This document shows positions 13,046 to 25,681 of a stretch of DNA of 64,000 nt, in pieces. The notes under the pieces are model-generated. The model ran no database searches and was not told the DNA's origin. It saw only the letters and a list, made by a program, of their open reading frames with translations. How positions within the stretch are numbered: position 1 is the stretch's first letter; the number at the start of each line of letters is the position of its first letter. Position numbers and translations under genes: made by a program. The DNA is taken from NCBI GenBank assembly GCA_022393335.1, contig JAJEKB010018114.1:1-64000 (forward strand), in the 5' to 3' direction. This DNA comes from Macrotrachela quadricornifera (lineage: Eukaryota; Rotifera; Eurotatoria; Philodinida; Philodinidae).

Positions 13046-13936
13046 TTTGAATGATTTCATCGCATAGATCGATAGTTTTTAGAAGCTTCCCATGTGGTGA
13101 AAACCGGAGAAAAAACGGCGGTTTACCGCGGTTTTACCGGTCCGGTTACCGGCTCCCGTCCAGCAGAAAACCGGGCGGTTTTTCCGGTAAACCGCGGTAT
13201 TTTCGGTTAACCGCCACTTTTTTCCGGTAAACCGCGGTATTTTTTTGTGAACCGCTATTTATTTTCGGTTTACCGCGGTAAACCGCCGGTTTTATCTAAT
13301 TTACCGGCTCCCTAATGGTAAAACCGCGGTTTACCGCTAAAAATGATCCGGTTTTTGTGACATGATAATTATCATGTTCTTCTATATTGTCAATCTCTAC
13401 ATGCAAAAAAAAAGACAAATAGTTTGAATAATTTCAAATGAAAAGAAGGTAGTTGTCTTACGGTCAGCATTTGCTATTGTGTTGATCATTTGTCGACCAT
13501 TTTCCAATTCATTTTGAATAGATGCACTTCTACTCAAGAAAACAAATAAAATTCATGCAAAGTTTTAAAAAAATCTTCATCTCGATTGACTTACATTTTT
13601 AAAATAGACATCGATCCGTTTAACTCTCCATATTGTTGTATACGATCAATATCGGCAAGAACATCTAAAACAAATTGTGATTTTGATAAGTAGAGGTAGT
13701 TTATCTCACTTTTTCATTGGCCCATATTGAAAAAAATGCCAGCTCTCTTTGAATAGTATTTTCGAAGTTTGTTGCCACGTGCTGTTTTGTTTATGAGACG
13801 ATTCAGTACCTAACTTTAATAAAATTTTACTAAACAAGCAAGGAAAAATAAATTTTTTTACTCTAAGTTTTTCATCATTAGAAGGTTCAACCTCCTCAAG
13901 CATTAAATTATAGACATTTCGTTGATGGCATATCTT
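13046..13936 (-). pseudogene. Broken multi-exon gene, unrecognised, with one exon split by a mobile element
   Basis: Exon-like pieces with matching splice sites on the minus strand, in order: 13862-13936 (25 codons, starts KICHQRNVYN), 13710-13781 (24 codons, contains FENTIQRELAFFSIWANEK), 13595-13664 (contains VLADIDRIQQYGELNGS), 13462-13532 (contains SIQNELENGRQMINTIANA), and 13365-13396 plus 13046-13094. The last exon is interrupted by a 266-bp element, yet it reads in frame when the element and one CATG copy are removed. Phases agree from 13664 downward, but the step from 13710 to 13664 needs a one-base shift, which suggests further decay. A possible earlier exon lies at 14125-14214 (contains VLDDIVPMPLNVRYKRVKRG). 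I do not recognise the family; the pieces look helical and polar. Being split by a mobile element, it is probably dead. Confidence 0.5.
13095..13360. mobile_element. 266-bp MITE-like element (type B), CCGCGG-rich, with CATG target duplication
   Basis: Flanked by CATG at 13091-13094 and 13361-13364. Ends are imperfect inverted repeats (TGGTGAAAACCGGA against TCACAAAAACCGGA). The interior is an array of palindromic units built from GGTTTACCGCGG and AACCGCGGTA, with five CCGCGG hexamers in about 220 bp, in otherwise AT-rich DNA. No coding capacity. The empty site is supported independently because removing the element restores an open reading frame across the host exon. Confidence 0.7.
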
Positions 13937-14726
13937 CTGTCAAGATCAACAAATAGAAAATTTATAATGCACGTGTTGTGTTGTTTTGATAAAACAACGA
14001 TTATTCTCCGATTTATATATATAGTGCATGAATTAATTAGTCGATAATGAAAAAGAAAACAATACAAGCTATAGCTAACACGCCTAGCGAAGAAAAAGAA
14101 TGAATAGGTGTTGGCAGACGACACTGACAAATTTCTAACGAATAGATTAATGCTCCACGTTTAACTCTTTTGTATCTAACGTTTAATGGCATTGGAACTA
14201 TATCATCCAACACTCTATAGTCAGAATCAGTTAGTATTCAAAAAAAGAAAAGAAATATTTGATTAATCATAATGATGATCTTAGAATGTAATCTTTGGTT
14301 TAATATAACAAAAGTTATTTTATTTTTCACTTTGTATTCTAAATCTTTAAAAAGTTCATTTAAGCAAAAAGCTAGTTATGGGCATTCTACTCAATTTTTG
14401 GCATATGATCGTAAGATCTCTAAACCGCTGAATGATAGAATTTTGAGCTGATATTTCGTCCGTAGTTGGATCTTATAGACACTAGAAACTTTCCTAAATT
14501 CAAGCCAGAACCAACGTATCTCTATTGAGATATGAGCTTATCATGAGAATGTCCTTGGTTTAAAAATCAGTGAAAAATAAACGTTTCTCTAAAATATGAA
14601 TATTTCAATAAGGATTATTGTGAATGAAAAACTTTCTATATATAGCATTATAAAGTAAATGGTTAGTTTATTTACTGGTTATGTTTCGTTTTATAGTAAT
14701 CTTAATTATTTCTCACCGATTTATTA

Positions 14727-14834
14727 CAAATCACCTACTACAATCATCTACTTGACAGGTGCACCTATTACTTACCTAGTGGGTGGGAAATAATACTACC
14801 TATTGCCTACTAAACAGGTGGTAGGTGGCGATGA
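14727..14834. repeat. CACCTA/TAGGTG palindromic repeat cluster
   Basis: About 100 bp dense in CACCTA, ACCTAC and their complements, for example CACCTACTAC on the left and GGTGGTAGGTGG on the right. The organisation resembles the other short motif-packed elements in this window, but the ends could not be defined. Confidence 0.4.
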
Positions 14835-15717
14835 TTCTTACGGAGCAACAATAATTTACCAATAGTTAAACTAAGTATTTATCGCTGCGAAATAAAACGT
14901 TTTTCAATCATCAAATCACTAGCTATTAAGTTGGCAAATTGAAGGATGTAGTAACAATAAATATAACACATCTACTGAGCCGGTCCTCTACTATTACTGT
15001 TCATAATTCTATCATAAATACTTTTTGAACAAGCTTGTCATTATATATCGGCACTTCATAAATAATTATCTACACTTTTTCATACAACACTTGATCGAAT
15101 ATAGAAAATGAAGTAAAATTTCTATTTGCCTTTATGAAAGTATGAACTAGATAATTTCTTAATCGTCAAGCACTATCAAGACAGTTGATTGAGAGAAAGA
15201 TATTGTCGTATGATCCACATATCTGTTTCCAATTTTGACTAATATTAGTCAGTTAGTTCGTGAATCCTGAAGTTTAGTTCCACAATGGCAAATGAATGTC
15301 TAATTTAATTTTATCTCTGCATTGCTACGTTTTCCATACACTATAAAGAATGATTGTTTAGCATTCAATATCGTACAAAATCAACTTTAAACAAAATTCG
15401 TACTAAAAGTCCTTAAGAAAAAGTATATTTAATTGAAAGAAGACAAGAAAAAAACATCTCCTCTTCTTTCTTAATATGACCTAAGTAAAGAAGAGAAGGA
15501 GGTTTTTTTCTTTTCTTTCTACTATTTCGCATGTACGATGTATTTTATTGAAGCCTACTTGCTTTTTTTCTCAAAGAACGAAGAAAAAAAATAATAAAGA
15601 AAATGTGCAATTACTCAACGATGAGTAATACTTTGAGCAAAGGTAAAATTAAAAAAAGAAACTTGCTATTTACTATTCTTTTTATCAAAAGGAATATGAA
15701 TATATCAATATTACAGA
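14835..15717. other. Intergenic region upstream of SLC46-like copy B
   Basis: No coding exon recognised. A purine/pyrimidine-biased stretch at about 15420-15620 (AAGAAGAG-type runs) precedes the start codon at 15718 and may belong to the 5' region of that gene. Confidence 0.4.
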
Positions 15718-17484
15718 ATGACCAATGTTAGCAATTACGCCATAGCTATTATTCTATGCCTTCAAACAATATGTCATTGTGTTATATCAACTGTTGGACA
15801 ATATATTTATGCATCTTATTTGCAAACATACCCATCATCATCAAATACTACACAAAATCTTACTATAATCATAATTCCTTCATATCATCTTCTAAGAACT
15901 ATTAGTTCTACCTCAAACCAGTGTATAAATAATACAATAAATTCATCAAGTAGTGATGCACAATTATGGGCGCAAGAACAATCAGCTGATTTATTCTTTC
16001 GAATCGATTTATGGAGTAGTTGTCCAATAGTTATAATGACATATATTCTTGGATTATATACTCCAAAATTAGGTCGACGATTTGTTCTTATATTACCTAT
16101 GTTAGGTACAGCTAGTCAATTAATTATTTGGTTAGCTATAATCTATTTTCATCTAGCAGATTATTGGTGGTATATAGCTAGTTTTATTGTTGGTTTATCT
16201 GGTTCCACTTATATTTTCAGTAAGAGAAATGTTTTTTTGTTTCATGTATTTCTTTTTTTTTTATTATCTTTTAATTTTTAGATTTTGTATTGAGTTTGAT
16301 TATTACAGATAATACGAAAGAAACAAATCGATCAATTCGTTTTGTTTCATTTGAAGCATTGACTACAACTGTAACTGCTATAGTAACATTCGCTATTGGT
16401 TATTATATTGATTGGCGTGGTTTTACGGATCTTTATTGGATTTCATTAGGATTAGAAATTTTATCGATTATAATTGTTATCTTCTTCTTTAAAAATACTT
16501 CTCATACAATCAATGAAAGAACTTCTCTCCTATCACCAACAATTCAAAACGATATTGATATTCAAATTAAGAAATCTTATTCTTTAAGAACTATATGTAA
16601 AGATTGTTTAATTACTTTTAAAATCTTCAGTTTTAAAAATCGTTCACATAAAAAATCAATTAGTCTTCTTCTAATTCTTTTCGCTTATACTTTTTATCTA
16701 TTAGCATATGCAACATATGCATCATTTCTTTGGTATCTTCTTGATGCTCCATTTTGTTGGTCATCAGAAAATGTTGGAAATTATACTGCTTTAGCTGCAA
16801 TATCAAGCGCGATTTTTAGTTTACTTGGAATGAAATTATTCAAACGTATTGGTATTAATGATACAATTATTTGTATGTTAAGTCATTTGTTTTTTACTGC
16901 ATCATCTCTTTGGATTGCATTTGCTAAATATAGTTGGCAATTATATGCTGGTTTATTGATAAGTCCTTATGCTGATTATCAAAATTCTTTAACAATACCA
17001 ATGATGTCGAATTGGTTATCACCTTATGAACGAAATCATGCATTTACACTTGTAGCAGAAGTTAATACAATTATTACAACATTTGGAAGTTCGATTTTTA
17101 ATTGGGTTTATGCAAAGACAGTGGTTAATTTTCGAAATTTTACATTATTACTTGCGGCTGGATTTAGTATTGTTGCATTTATTTTAAATATGTAAGTAAT
17201 ACATTAGTATTTAAAGAAAATATTGTTTCTTTTTTATTAGATGTTTATTTGGTGTAACACGACAAATGTCTGATAAAGACTCAACTTCAATTACAGAATC
17301 AGAACCACTCATTTTACCGAAAAATGATATAACACATTCCACTGATGTTATTTGTCCGCCATCATCATCATCATCAGATGCAATATCTCGACCAGAGTCA
17401 TCCATCGAAGATAGAGTTCAGATCTATTCACAATCATCAATACACAATGAAATAATGCCAACAAAACATCTTTTAATTCTTTAA
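15718..17484 (+). CDS. SLC46-like major-facilitator transporter, copy B
   Basis: Three exons: 15718-16219, 16282-17191 and 17241-17484, giving 551 residues. It is a paralogue of the gene at 7704-9489. Exon 1 has the same length (502 nt), both introns fall at homologous codons in the same phase, and the signature stretches are shared (YLQTYP, DLYW, SADLFF, NAPFCW here DAPFCW, TTFGSSIFNWVYAKT). The extracellular first loop and cytoplasmic tail are the divergent parts, and the tail again has Ser/Asp-rich runs. The frame is intact, so both copies look functional. Substrate unknown, as for copy A. Confidence 0.8.
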
Positions 17485-18715
17485 TCTGAATATTGTATAA
17501 TTATATTGTTTGACAATATAAAAAATAAAGATACAATATACATACATATAAGATTTATTCAGTTGATTAAATTTTAAAGATAATGATAATCAGACCTTTT
17601 GTCTATCTACGGCTTATTTTTCTTAATCTGAAAAACAGATAATTAAGAAATAAAATTGTATTTGTCAGAGTTTATATTTAAACTATAACTAGTTGTAAAA
17701 TTTTGTATTACTGGTTTGAATATGCTTACGTTTCTTTTGATCATATAAGTCTATTTTCAAGAGCAATGCTTGAAATAATTTCGGATTTTGTCAGATTTTT
17801 ATGATTTATCTTGCGATGAAGATCTAATGAGAATAACAATCAATATGAAGAAATGAATAATGCAATTCACTATTTTATATCATCAACTGAAGAATAAATA
17901 GTGATATTCATGAAACTCATCTTGTTCATTAGATTATACGAAGAAATAAAGGAGACAAAAAATACTTGTCATTCATCTATTCTAGTTTCTATTTATAGAA
18001 AAAAGAATATTTTCTTCATATACGAACTAAATGGTGAAAGGAGTTAATTTTATTTTCATATTTCATATTATCGTGGATTAAATTAAAGCAATTAATAAAT
18101 ACGATACTTCTTTTCATGCATTATTAATTATTTTATGATCATATTTTGTTCACTTTCGATCGAAACACAAGGAAAACAAAATGTCAAATCTTGAATTTAT
18201 CATAAAACAAATAAGTTTTAATATATTCAACTTTCCCACAATCTATATATGTGTTCTTTCTGTATCAAAACCCAGTTGTAAACTAATAAGATAATTCTCT
18301 CTATCGAGAATAAATTTTTCTATTCACACACACAAAAGTATTATTTATAACGATACATTATTTCGGTAGATGTCACTTTATTTATATTTAGAAAATAATT
18401 CTATTTTCTTTTATCGATTATTAAAACAATTTTAATTAGGAAATAACTAAATATTACGTTAGAAATAAAGTAAAATATTAAATTAACGTCATCTATCAAA
18501 CTAATGTTTATCGAATTCTCCTAAGTTAACCATAACTTTCTGGATTGATTTAGCCATATTTCTAATCAAACTTCTCCTTGTAAAAAAATATAGGTTTTTT
18601 TTAATAAAAATAAATAAATAAAATAAATCAATGATTTGTCAATATTAAACCATTCAATACAATATATTTGCAAAAACAAAAATTTTTTAATCTTCTTTTA
18701 TAATTAATAGTAATC
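17485..18715. other. Intergenic region, no gene recognised
   Basis: About 1.2 kb of AT-rich sequence between transporter copy B and the zinc transporter. I see no coding exon, inverted repeat or RNA gene in it. A polyadenylation-type AATAAA lies at about 17522-17527. Confidence 0.5.
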
Positions 18716-20553
18716 ATGTCGGAATCATTTATATTAAGTATGTTCAGTGTAGCTATGTTTTTGGGTTCTTATTTATCTGGACTCGTTCCTCTTGCATTTA
18801 CTTTATCTGAAGTAAGCTCTTAATCTTATTTAGGAATTAATTATTAATAAAAAAAAAAAAAACAATTTTCAGATAAAAATGCGTTATGTTACTGTACTTG
18901 GAGCTGGTCTTTTAGTTGGTACAGCTTTAGCTGTCATTGTTCCGGAAGGTGTTCATGCACTCTATATGAGTGAATTAGAAACAAATCAAATGCAAACACA
19001 ACATGAATTTCATGCTGATCATAAAATAGTTGGTAGACATTTAAATCAAATAAATGATGGTGTTAAACATTTGGATAAAGTTGAAAGTGATGTTAAAGGT
19101 GATGCTTTACCACCAGCACATCAACATGTAGCTGATCGACCAAGGGAATTAGGTTCAGAACTCGGACATAAACATGCAGATACAACACATTCAGCAATTG
19201 GTATAAATATATTATAATGTATTGAAGAATTACTTTAGTTTATTTAGGTATTACTCTTGTTCTTGGTTTTGTTTTTATGCTTATTATTGATAATTGTGGT
19301 TCAAGAATAATTCGACATCATGGAAATCAAAGTATATTTTAATTAATTATTTATCAATAAAAATTTTCTTTTTATTAGACCTTGAGTCATCTGGTTCGAA
19401 TATAATGTCTAAATCAAAAACTACATGGACAGCTACATTAGGTTTAGTTGTACATGCAGCAGCAGATGGAATTGCTTTAGGTAATAGGAGAGAAAAACAA
19501 TAATATTAATGAGTAAAAATAAATATCGATATTGTACATTTATTATGACAGTCAAGGTAAAAAGATGAATCATTCGATTATTTTTTTTATCTGATCGAAA
19601 TAATCACACGATTATATATATAGATATAAAATATATATAAAAATAATCGATATCGTTTATAAAGTTGTCAAAAATAAATATTTATATTGAATGCACGAGA
19701 ATTTTATATTGGTTTCAATCTAAAGAATTTTTGAAGATGTTTAATTATGAATATTTTTTATATAAAATCGAAGATTTATGTTGTTTAAATACATTTAGAT
19801 GGATAAATGAACCGTACGAAAAGAACATTATAAAATAAAAATGAATATGACTACGATGTACGAGAAAAACAAGCATATTGTTGTAATGAATGAAGACTTA
19901 TAATAATGTTGAATAACAATATTTTATTTTTCTTTTTTACTTATTTGTATAAGTAATAGCATTTTTACAAATTTATTCAGTATAGAACTTTCATTGTATA
20001 TAAAATAAGATAAAGTAAAAAAATTTTACTGTAGGTGCTGCATCAGCAACAAGTCGATTTAATGTAGAATTAATTGTATTTATGGCAATTATGCTTCATA
20101 AAGTAATTTTTATTTATTTATTTATACAAATATAAATTTTATTTTGTTTAAGGCACCAGCTGCTTTTGGTCTTGTTTCATTTTTAATATCTGATGGTATT
20201 GATCGTAAACGTATTCGTCGACATTTATTAATCTTTTCTTTAGCTGCACCATTAATGGCTATATTTACCTTTGTTGTATTAAAAAGTGTATGTTATATAT
20301 TAAAAAAAAAAAAAGAATTCTTTTTTTTTTTGTTTATTTTTTCATTTAGAGAGTTCATGATACATATTCTGTTGATTCTACTGGTCTTGCTATGTTATTT
20401 AGTGCAGGTACATTTTTATTTGTTGCAACAGTACATGTTCTACCTGAGGTACAATCTCATTATGAAGATAGACAATTTCGTGCCATTGAACTTCTTATTC
20501 TCATTATTGGATGTTGTTTTCCTATTATTCTTTCAATGGGACATAAGCATTAA
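18716..20553 (+). CDS. SLC39A9: ZIP-family zinc transporter, ZIP9 (SLC39A9) type
   Basis: Seven exons (18716-18811, 18873-19200, 19248-19331, 19379-19480, 20035-20102, 20153-20287, 20350-20553) give 338 residues. The gene opens [19 protein letters not shown], the first TM. ZIP-family metal-site motifs are present: [10 protein letters not shown] (HxxxDG type) split by the 554-nt intron before GAAS, then MLHKAPAAFG. A His-rich cytoplasmic loop ([18 protein letters not shown]) lies between TM3 and TM4, as usual in ZIPs. The family moves zinc into the cytosol, ZIP9 at the Golgi and cell surface. The C-terminus ends MGHKH. The assignment to the ZIP9 subgroup is from overall resemblance; membership of the ZIP family is firm. 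Confidence 0.85.
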
Positions 20554-20792
20554 AAGAAAAAAAAAAGAAAGAAAATTTTCATGTCTTCTTTGTCTCGTTA
20601 TTCTTTGTAAAGTTATCTATGATAATTTTTTTTCTGATCAATTTTAAAACAGAAAAAAAAAGTACGAAACAAAAGTATTAAATTAATAACTTGTACTATT
20701 ATTATTATTATTATTATTGTCTTTTGTTTTTAGATATTGTTTCGTTTTTTTTGATCTTTTGTTTTTTTTTTTATCTTTCTCGTTTGTTTTCA

Positions 20793-22424
20793 ATGGCCGA
20801 TGATATATATGTAGTTGAAAAAATTCTTAACAAAAGAATACTTGAAAATGGTGAAATAGAATATTTTTTAAAATGGTTTGGTTATGATGAAGATGATGCA
20901 ACGTGGGAACCAGAAGAAAATGTTTTTTGTAAAGATTTAATTGAATTATATGAAAAACATAGAAATTTAAATGAACATATAGTAAATAAAAAAACAAAAA
21001 TTCAATAAATAGATTATTTTTTTATATTTTAAATAATTAAACTTATTTAGGATGGTGAATGTAAATTAATTATTTGTCAACTTCTCAATGAAATTGAAAA
21101 TCTTGTTGAAATAGGTAATATATGAAACCATTTATTTTTGTCTAGTTTTTGCCATCATAATTCACAAGGAAATCCTATCAACTGATCAAAAGGTTTTGAG
21201 CTCTTAGGCTTTTAAAATTGAATTATGACCGTTTTACTTAATTTCAATCTGAAATCTTGTCCATAGATAGAACTAGTGACACACGGAATATCCTGAAAAC
21301 TCAGCCATAACGAAAACTTATTTGTAGAGATATTGAATTTTTACGATCATAATTCAACTCTAAAAGTCTATGAGCACAAATATTTTTGAGCTTTTGTTAG
21401 TCTCACTGAGCCTTACTTACGCATAAAATATGAGATCAAAACATTCTAATTAGTTGGTAAGATTCCTTCATCAGTCAATGAATATTATTTGATGTCAATA
21501 CACGAAACCGACTTATATATTTCAGTATATAAGTAGTATTCCAAAAATTTTCACTAGAATCTCTATTTTTTAGTCACCTCAACAACTGATTCAGTCAATG
21601 AAAGTATTGGTGATCTAGAGCTCAGTTATTGTTTATCATCGATTGATACATCCAGTATAAATGATGAAAATCAAATTATTGATAAATCATTAAATTCTGA
21701 TAATAATCATGGTAAGAAATTTTCTTTTCATAGAAAACATTCTTTTAATTTCTATTTTAGATAAACAAGAAAATTGTACATCTACAAATAATGATACTGA
21801 AAAATTGAATGAAAACGGTAAAATTAAATAAAAATAAACTATTCAAAAATATTTGTTTTTTTTTTTCGTAGAAGAAGTAAAATTAACAAATAATAAATCA
21901 AAAGTAAAATATTATAATTAAAAAAAAAACGAAGATTTAATAAATAAAATCTTATTTTTATTTAGTCAACATTAAAATCTACTCGTTCACGTAAACGAAC
22001 AAATACTCGTTCATTAACTCGTAAGAAAAAATTTCGTTCAAATTCTATTGATAATAAATCAAATACTATTGTTGATGAAAATGCTAATGATATTCAAACA
22101 CAACAACAAATTGAAATAGATAATAATATTATAGATTATCTTTCACTTGAACCAGAACGTATTGTCTCAATAACACGTTCACGTTTACCAGCACAACAAC
22201 TTGAATTTCTTTTAAAATGTAGACTTTATCCAACAAAATTATTTTTTATATCAAATGAAAAAGCTAAAGAACTTGTACCAGATTTATTAATTGAATTTTA
22301 TGAAAGACATATTAATTGGTTTATGGAAAAACCATCATCATCATCATCATCATCAAAACAAAAAACATATAAACGAGTAAATAATTCAACAGCTCGAAAC
22401 AGTACAAATAAACAAAAATCTTAA
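20793..22424 (+). CDS. HP1-type heterochromatin protein (chromodomain plus chromoshadow domain)
   Basis: Six exons (20793-20981, 21051-21114, 21574-21711, 21761-21817, 21872-21903, 21966-22424) give 312 residues. The chromodomain starts at once after [20 protein letters not shown] and TWEPEEN are the classical HP1 blocks and hold the aromatic-cage residues that read methylated H3K9. A low-complexity hinge follows, with Arg/Lys-rich [10 protein letters not shown]. The C-terminal chromoshadow domain begins [12 protein letters not shown] and ends [12 protein letters not shown], like the HP1 LEPEKI...YEERLTW block used for dimerisation and partner binding. A Ser run and basic tail close it. The start at 20793 is chosen because the upstream in-frame stretch is low-complexity Tyr/Phe. 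The hinge is longer than in typical HP1 (about 180-190 residues). Confidence 0.9.
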
Positions 22425-22488
22425 ATATAGAATTATTTATTGTCACTTTATTCTCACTTTTCCTTTCTTTTTGTTGTTGTTCTTGTTG

Positions 22489-22520
<32 letters not shown>

Positions 22521-23233
22521 GTTCAATTATTTCATTATAATATTGTATAAAACTTCAAATAATTTTTTTTCTTCTGTATATTCAAACAATGAGACATATA
22601 TGATAATGATAAATATATGAAAAGTAAAATAAAAAAATGCAAAGAACTGTAATGAAAAATAAAATTTATTTACCTTTTCTTTTATGGTGGATTCTAACTA
22701 GAATTCGAAATCTATAGTCGTATCCTTCATTTATATATCAGCTTGAAATGCAAAAATTATTCAACAAAATGTACTATTCTAGGTTCTTCTTGTCTTTTGA
22801 TAAGACATTAAGATTTATTTTGTTCCTCAATCACTGTCACTTTTTGATCAAATTGTGTTATACATAGAAAATAGTGTCTAAGAAAATGTTTATATTTTCA
22901 CGTATGTAGTAACAAATGTATATGAATGTCTGAACTTATATTGGAAAAGAGTGTAAAATACTAACAATCCATCTATTAATTCATTCAATAGTAGAAGACA
23001 GAAAAAAAATGTATTGAAGACCTAAAATAAAATAAATAACTGTTAGTTTCTTCTTAATAATTCTAATATTTTTTTAAAATCTTAATTTCTTAGTTTATAT
23101 TTTAAATAAAAAAAAAAAGTGAACCGACACAAACATAACAATCAGCGAGAGAAAAAAATAATGATAATCATGGCTAAATGTTGAAGAAGTTTTATTGATT
23201 TTATTTTATATGGTTCTTAATTAATCTTTATTT
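22425..23233. other. Convergent intergenic region with GTT/ATT microsatellite
   Basis: Lies between the HP1 stop and the PSMA4 stop, so it holds both 3' UTRs. A compound (GTT)n(ATT)n repeat spans about 22471-22521. No gene recognised. Confidence 0.5.
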
Positions 23234-24084
23234 TTATTTTTTATCTTTTTCAGTTGTTGTTTGTTGTTGCTTTTGTCTATCCGCTTCTAATTTACTTTGT
23301 TCATCTTCATATTGTTTAATTAATGTTGTTAATTCTTCATCTTTTAACATACGAATTGTTGTTTGATTTGTTTTATCATCATGTTGTAAAACAGCTATTT
23401 CAATTTTTTCTGGTGTTAATTTTGTTGTATCAAGTGTTTTACTAAATACTCTTATAGCTAAACGTAATGCATCATTTAATTGTGTTTCACCTATTTTATA
23501 TTCTTGTTTAAGAATTGATATAGCCGTTTGAGAATTATGTCCAACACATGTTGCTTTCCATCCACCATAATTTCCACTTGGATCTGATTGATATAATTGA
23601 TAACCATAATGTTTGTCCCAACCCATATAAAGAAATGATACACCAAATGGACGTTTACCACCAAATTGTGTATATGCTTGTTTTATATTACATAAACGTG
23701 AAACAATATATTCAATTGGTGCTGGTTCTTGATATGTTAATAAATATCTAAAATAAAACTTTTCTTTTAGATTTATATATTTTTTTTCTATTCATACCGT
23801 TGTCCAATCATACGTAATTCATTAATTAGTACATTTGCATCACTGGTTATACCAGAAACAGAACAACAAAGATCATCATGGATTTTATAAATTTTTTCGG
23901 AATATTTAACATCATCAAGTAATGGACTTACATTACGTTTTTCACCGGCAAGTACAACACCATTTTCTGCAAGAATACCTAATGAAGCACCAGCATGTGA
24001 TATAGCTTCTAAAGCATATTCAACTTGATATAAACGTCCTTCAGGAGAAAATATAGTTGCACGCGTATCATATCGACGAGCCAT
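23234..24084 (-). CDS. PSMA4: 20S proteasome subunit alpha type-4 (alpha3)
   Basis: Two exons on the minus strand: 23798-24084 (start) and 23234-23747, giving 266 residues. It opens [20 protein letters not shown], the alpha-subunit N-terminal signature, followed by VEYALEAI. Further conserved blocks are [31 protein letters not shown] and [20 protein letters not shown], all diagnostic of PSMA4. The tail is Lys/Glu/Gln-rich as in metazoan homologues. It forms part of the outer alpha ring gating the proteolytic chamber and is not itself catalytic. The stop lies 0.8 kb from the convergent HP1 gene. The ATG lies 191 bp downstream of the ZC4H2 stop on the same strand. Identification is firm. Confidence 0.95.
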
Positions 24085-24275
24085 TGAGATACTTTTTTTT
24101 TCTTTTAAATCTATAATTAATGAAATATTTATATATAATGACGAATATTTATATTGCATATAAGAGAGAACGAGAGATTCATAAAACGAAAAGAAAATTT
24201 GTTATGGAAAAATATACAAAGACAAAACAAAAAGAAGAATAAGAAATAATTTATACAATAATTATTTTTTTATTG

Positions 24276-25681
24276 TTATGGATTAATATCTGTATGACGA
24301 CGTTTAGGTTTTTTTGGATTACGTGAACGACTTTTTGCTTTACATATAGGACATATTGGTGCATTACGATGAATCTGTTGTTGACATGATTGACAAGTCT
24401 AGAATATAAAAGAATCTATATATTAAACATTGATTAAGTATTACATTAAAAACAAAGAGATAAAGATGCCAAATTTCGATTTAGTTCATTCAGACCTCAT
24501 TCGATAGAGTATGATCAGAAGATCAAAAACTAAACATACTATTAGTTACTAACTCTTCTTTGATGTCGGTATAGGCATTCTTCTCTGAAATCTAACGAAA
24601 ATAAGCAGAAATACATAAAAAATTCAATAGATCCTAATGAATAGTGAAAAAGTCTTGAATGGTTTGGTTTTTAAGGATAAAAGATAATAATATATGGAAT
24701 AAAAATTTCTGAGAACTTTTTTTTTTATACTTTATTAATGAAAATTATATTATAATAATAAAAAAAAAGCCGCACATTACCTTCATCGGAGGTGGTTGTT
24801 GTCTAAAAACTGATCGATCAACATTTGATGCTGTCCCACTAAGTGTTTTTGGTATATTAATTCCTGATGCTTGCGATTGACTATTACTTGATACTGATGT
24901 TCCAGTTGAAATTGGTCCAGTATTTATTGGATTATTTATCTGTTGTGATGGATGAATAAATGGTAAAACTAATGGATGATGTTGTTCATGAGAATTATCA
25001 GATGTTGTTGAAGATAAATGTGAATTTCGATTTGTTGTTGTTAGATCATGATCAACTGGTTGTTGCGTAATTAATCTATAACAATAAAAAGTTATTATTG
25101 TTTTTTTTTTTTTCAAAATAAAATCAATTTACTGCATTGTCATTAATGTAGTTTCATCTTCTTCATAATCCGGAAGTTTATCAAGATGAAGCATTTCTCG
25201 TAATTTATTTATTTGTTCTTTCATTGGTTGATAATCTTTGAAAAGACGTTTACTTTCTTGTAATGCTCTTATTCGTTCTTCTTCAGCTTGTTTTATTGTT
25301 GTTTCCATCTAATTAAAGAAAAAAATCTTTTTTGTTTTTTTATTTATTTAAACATACAATATTAATATCAGCATGAATTAATCTTAATTCTTCAATATGT
25401 GACATACGTTCTTGTACAAGCATATCAAGTTCTTTACGGAATTCACGTAAAACTTGATTTTCACGTGTAACTAATTCAGAATTTTGATTTAAATGTGTTT
25501 GAATACGTTGTAATTGATTTTGTTTTTCTCTAATAAAAGTAAAAAGAAAGGATAGTAAAAAAAATTGAAAAATAACAAACCCTAATTCTTTAATTAAATC
25601 AAGTTTACGCATTGATAGAATTATATCACGTTCATCAATTGATGGTGTTGATGAAGGAACTTTTTCAGTTGGATTTTCCAT
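24276..25681 (-). CDS. ZC4H2: Zinc finger C4H2 domain-containing protein
   Basis: Five minus-strand exons: 25581-25681, 25358-25529, 25133-25308, 24781-25075 and 24276-24398, giving 288 residues. The N-terminal half is a coiled coil whose core reads [16 protein letters not shown] then [10 protein letters not shown], matching the invariant ZC4H2 coiled-coil block. A Ser/Thr/Gln-rich linker follows, longer than in vertebrates. The end is the diagnostic [29 protein letters not shown] zinc ribbon (C-x2-C...C-x2-C) and the basic [15 protein letters not shown] nuclear-localisation-like tail. In vertebrates ZC4H2 acts in the nucleus with RNF220 in neural development; that role is known for the family, not shown here. 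It is transcribed divergently from AXDND1, with 316 bp between start codons. Confidence 0.92.

Noticed and set aside
13089..13366. CCCATG...CATG taken first as the ends of the CCGCGG-rich element, grouping it with the CCCAGGT elements
   Set aside because: The flanking host exon shows that CCC belongs to the gene (a GGG codon on the minus strand) and CATG is the target duplication, so the ends are TGGTG and TGTGA.
13903..14130. 75-codon minus-strand frame with a hydrophobic middle
   Set aside because: It overlaps a better-supported exon (13862-13936) in another frame and includes likely intron sequence.
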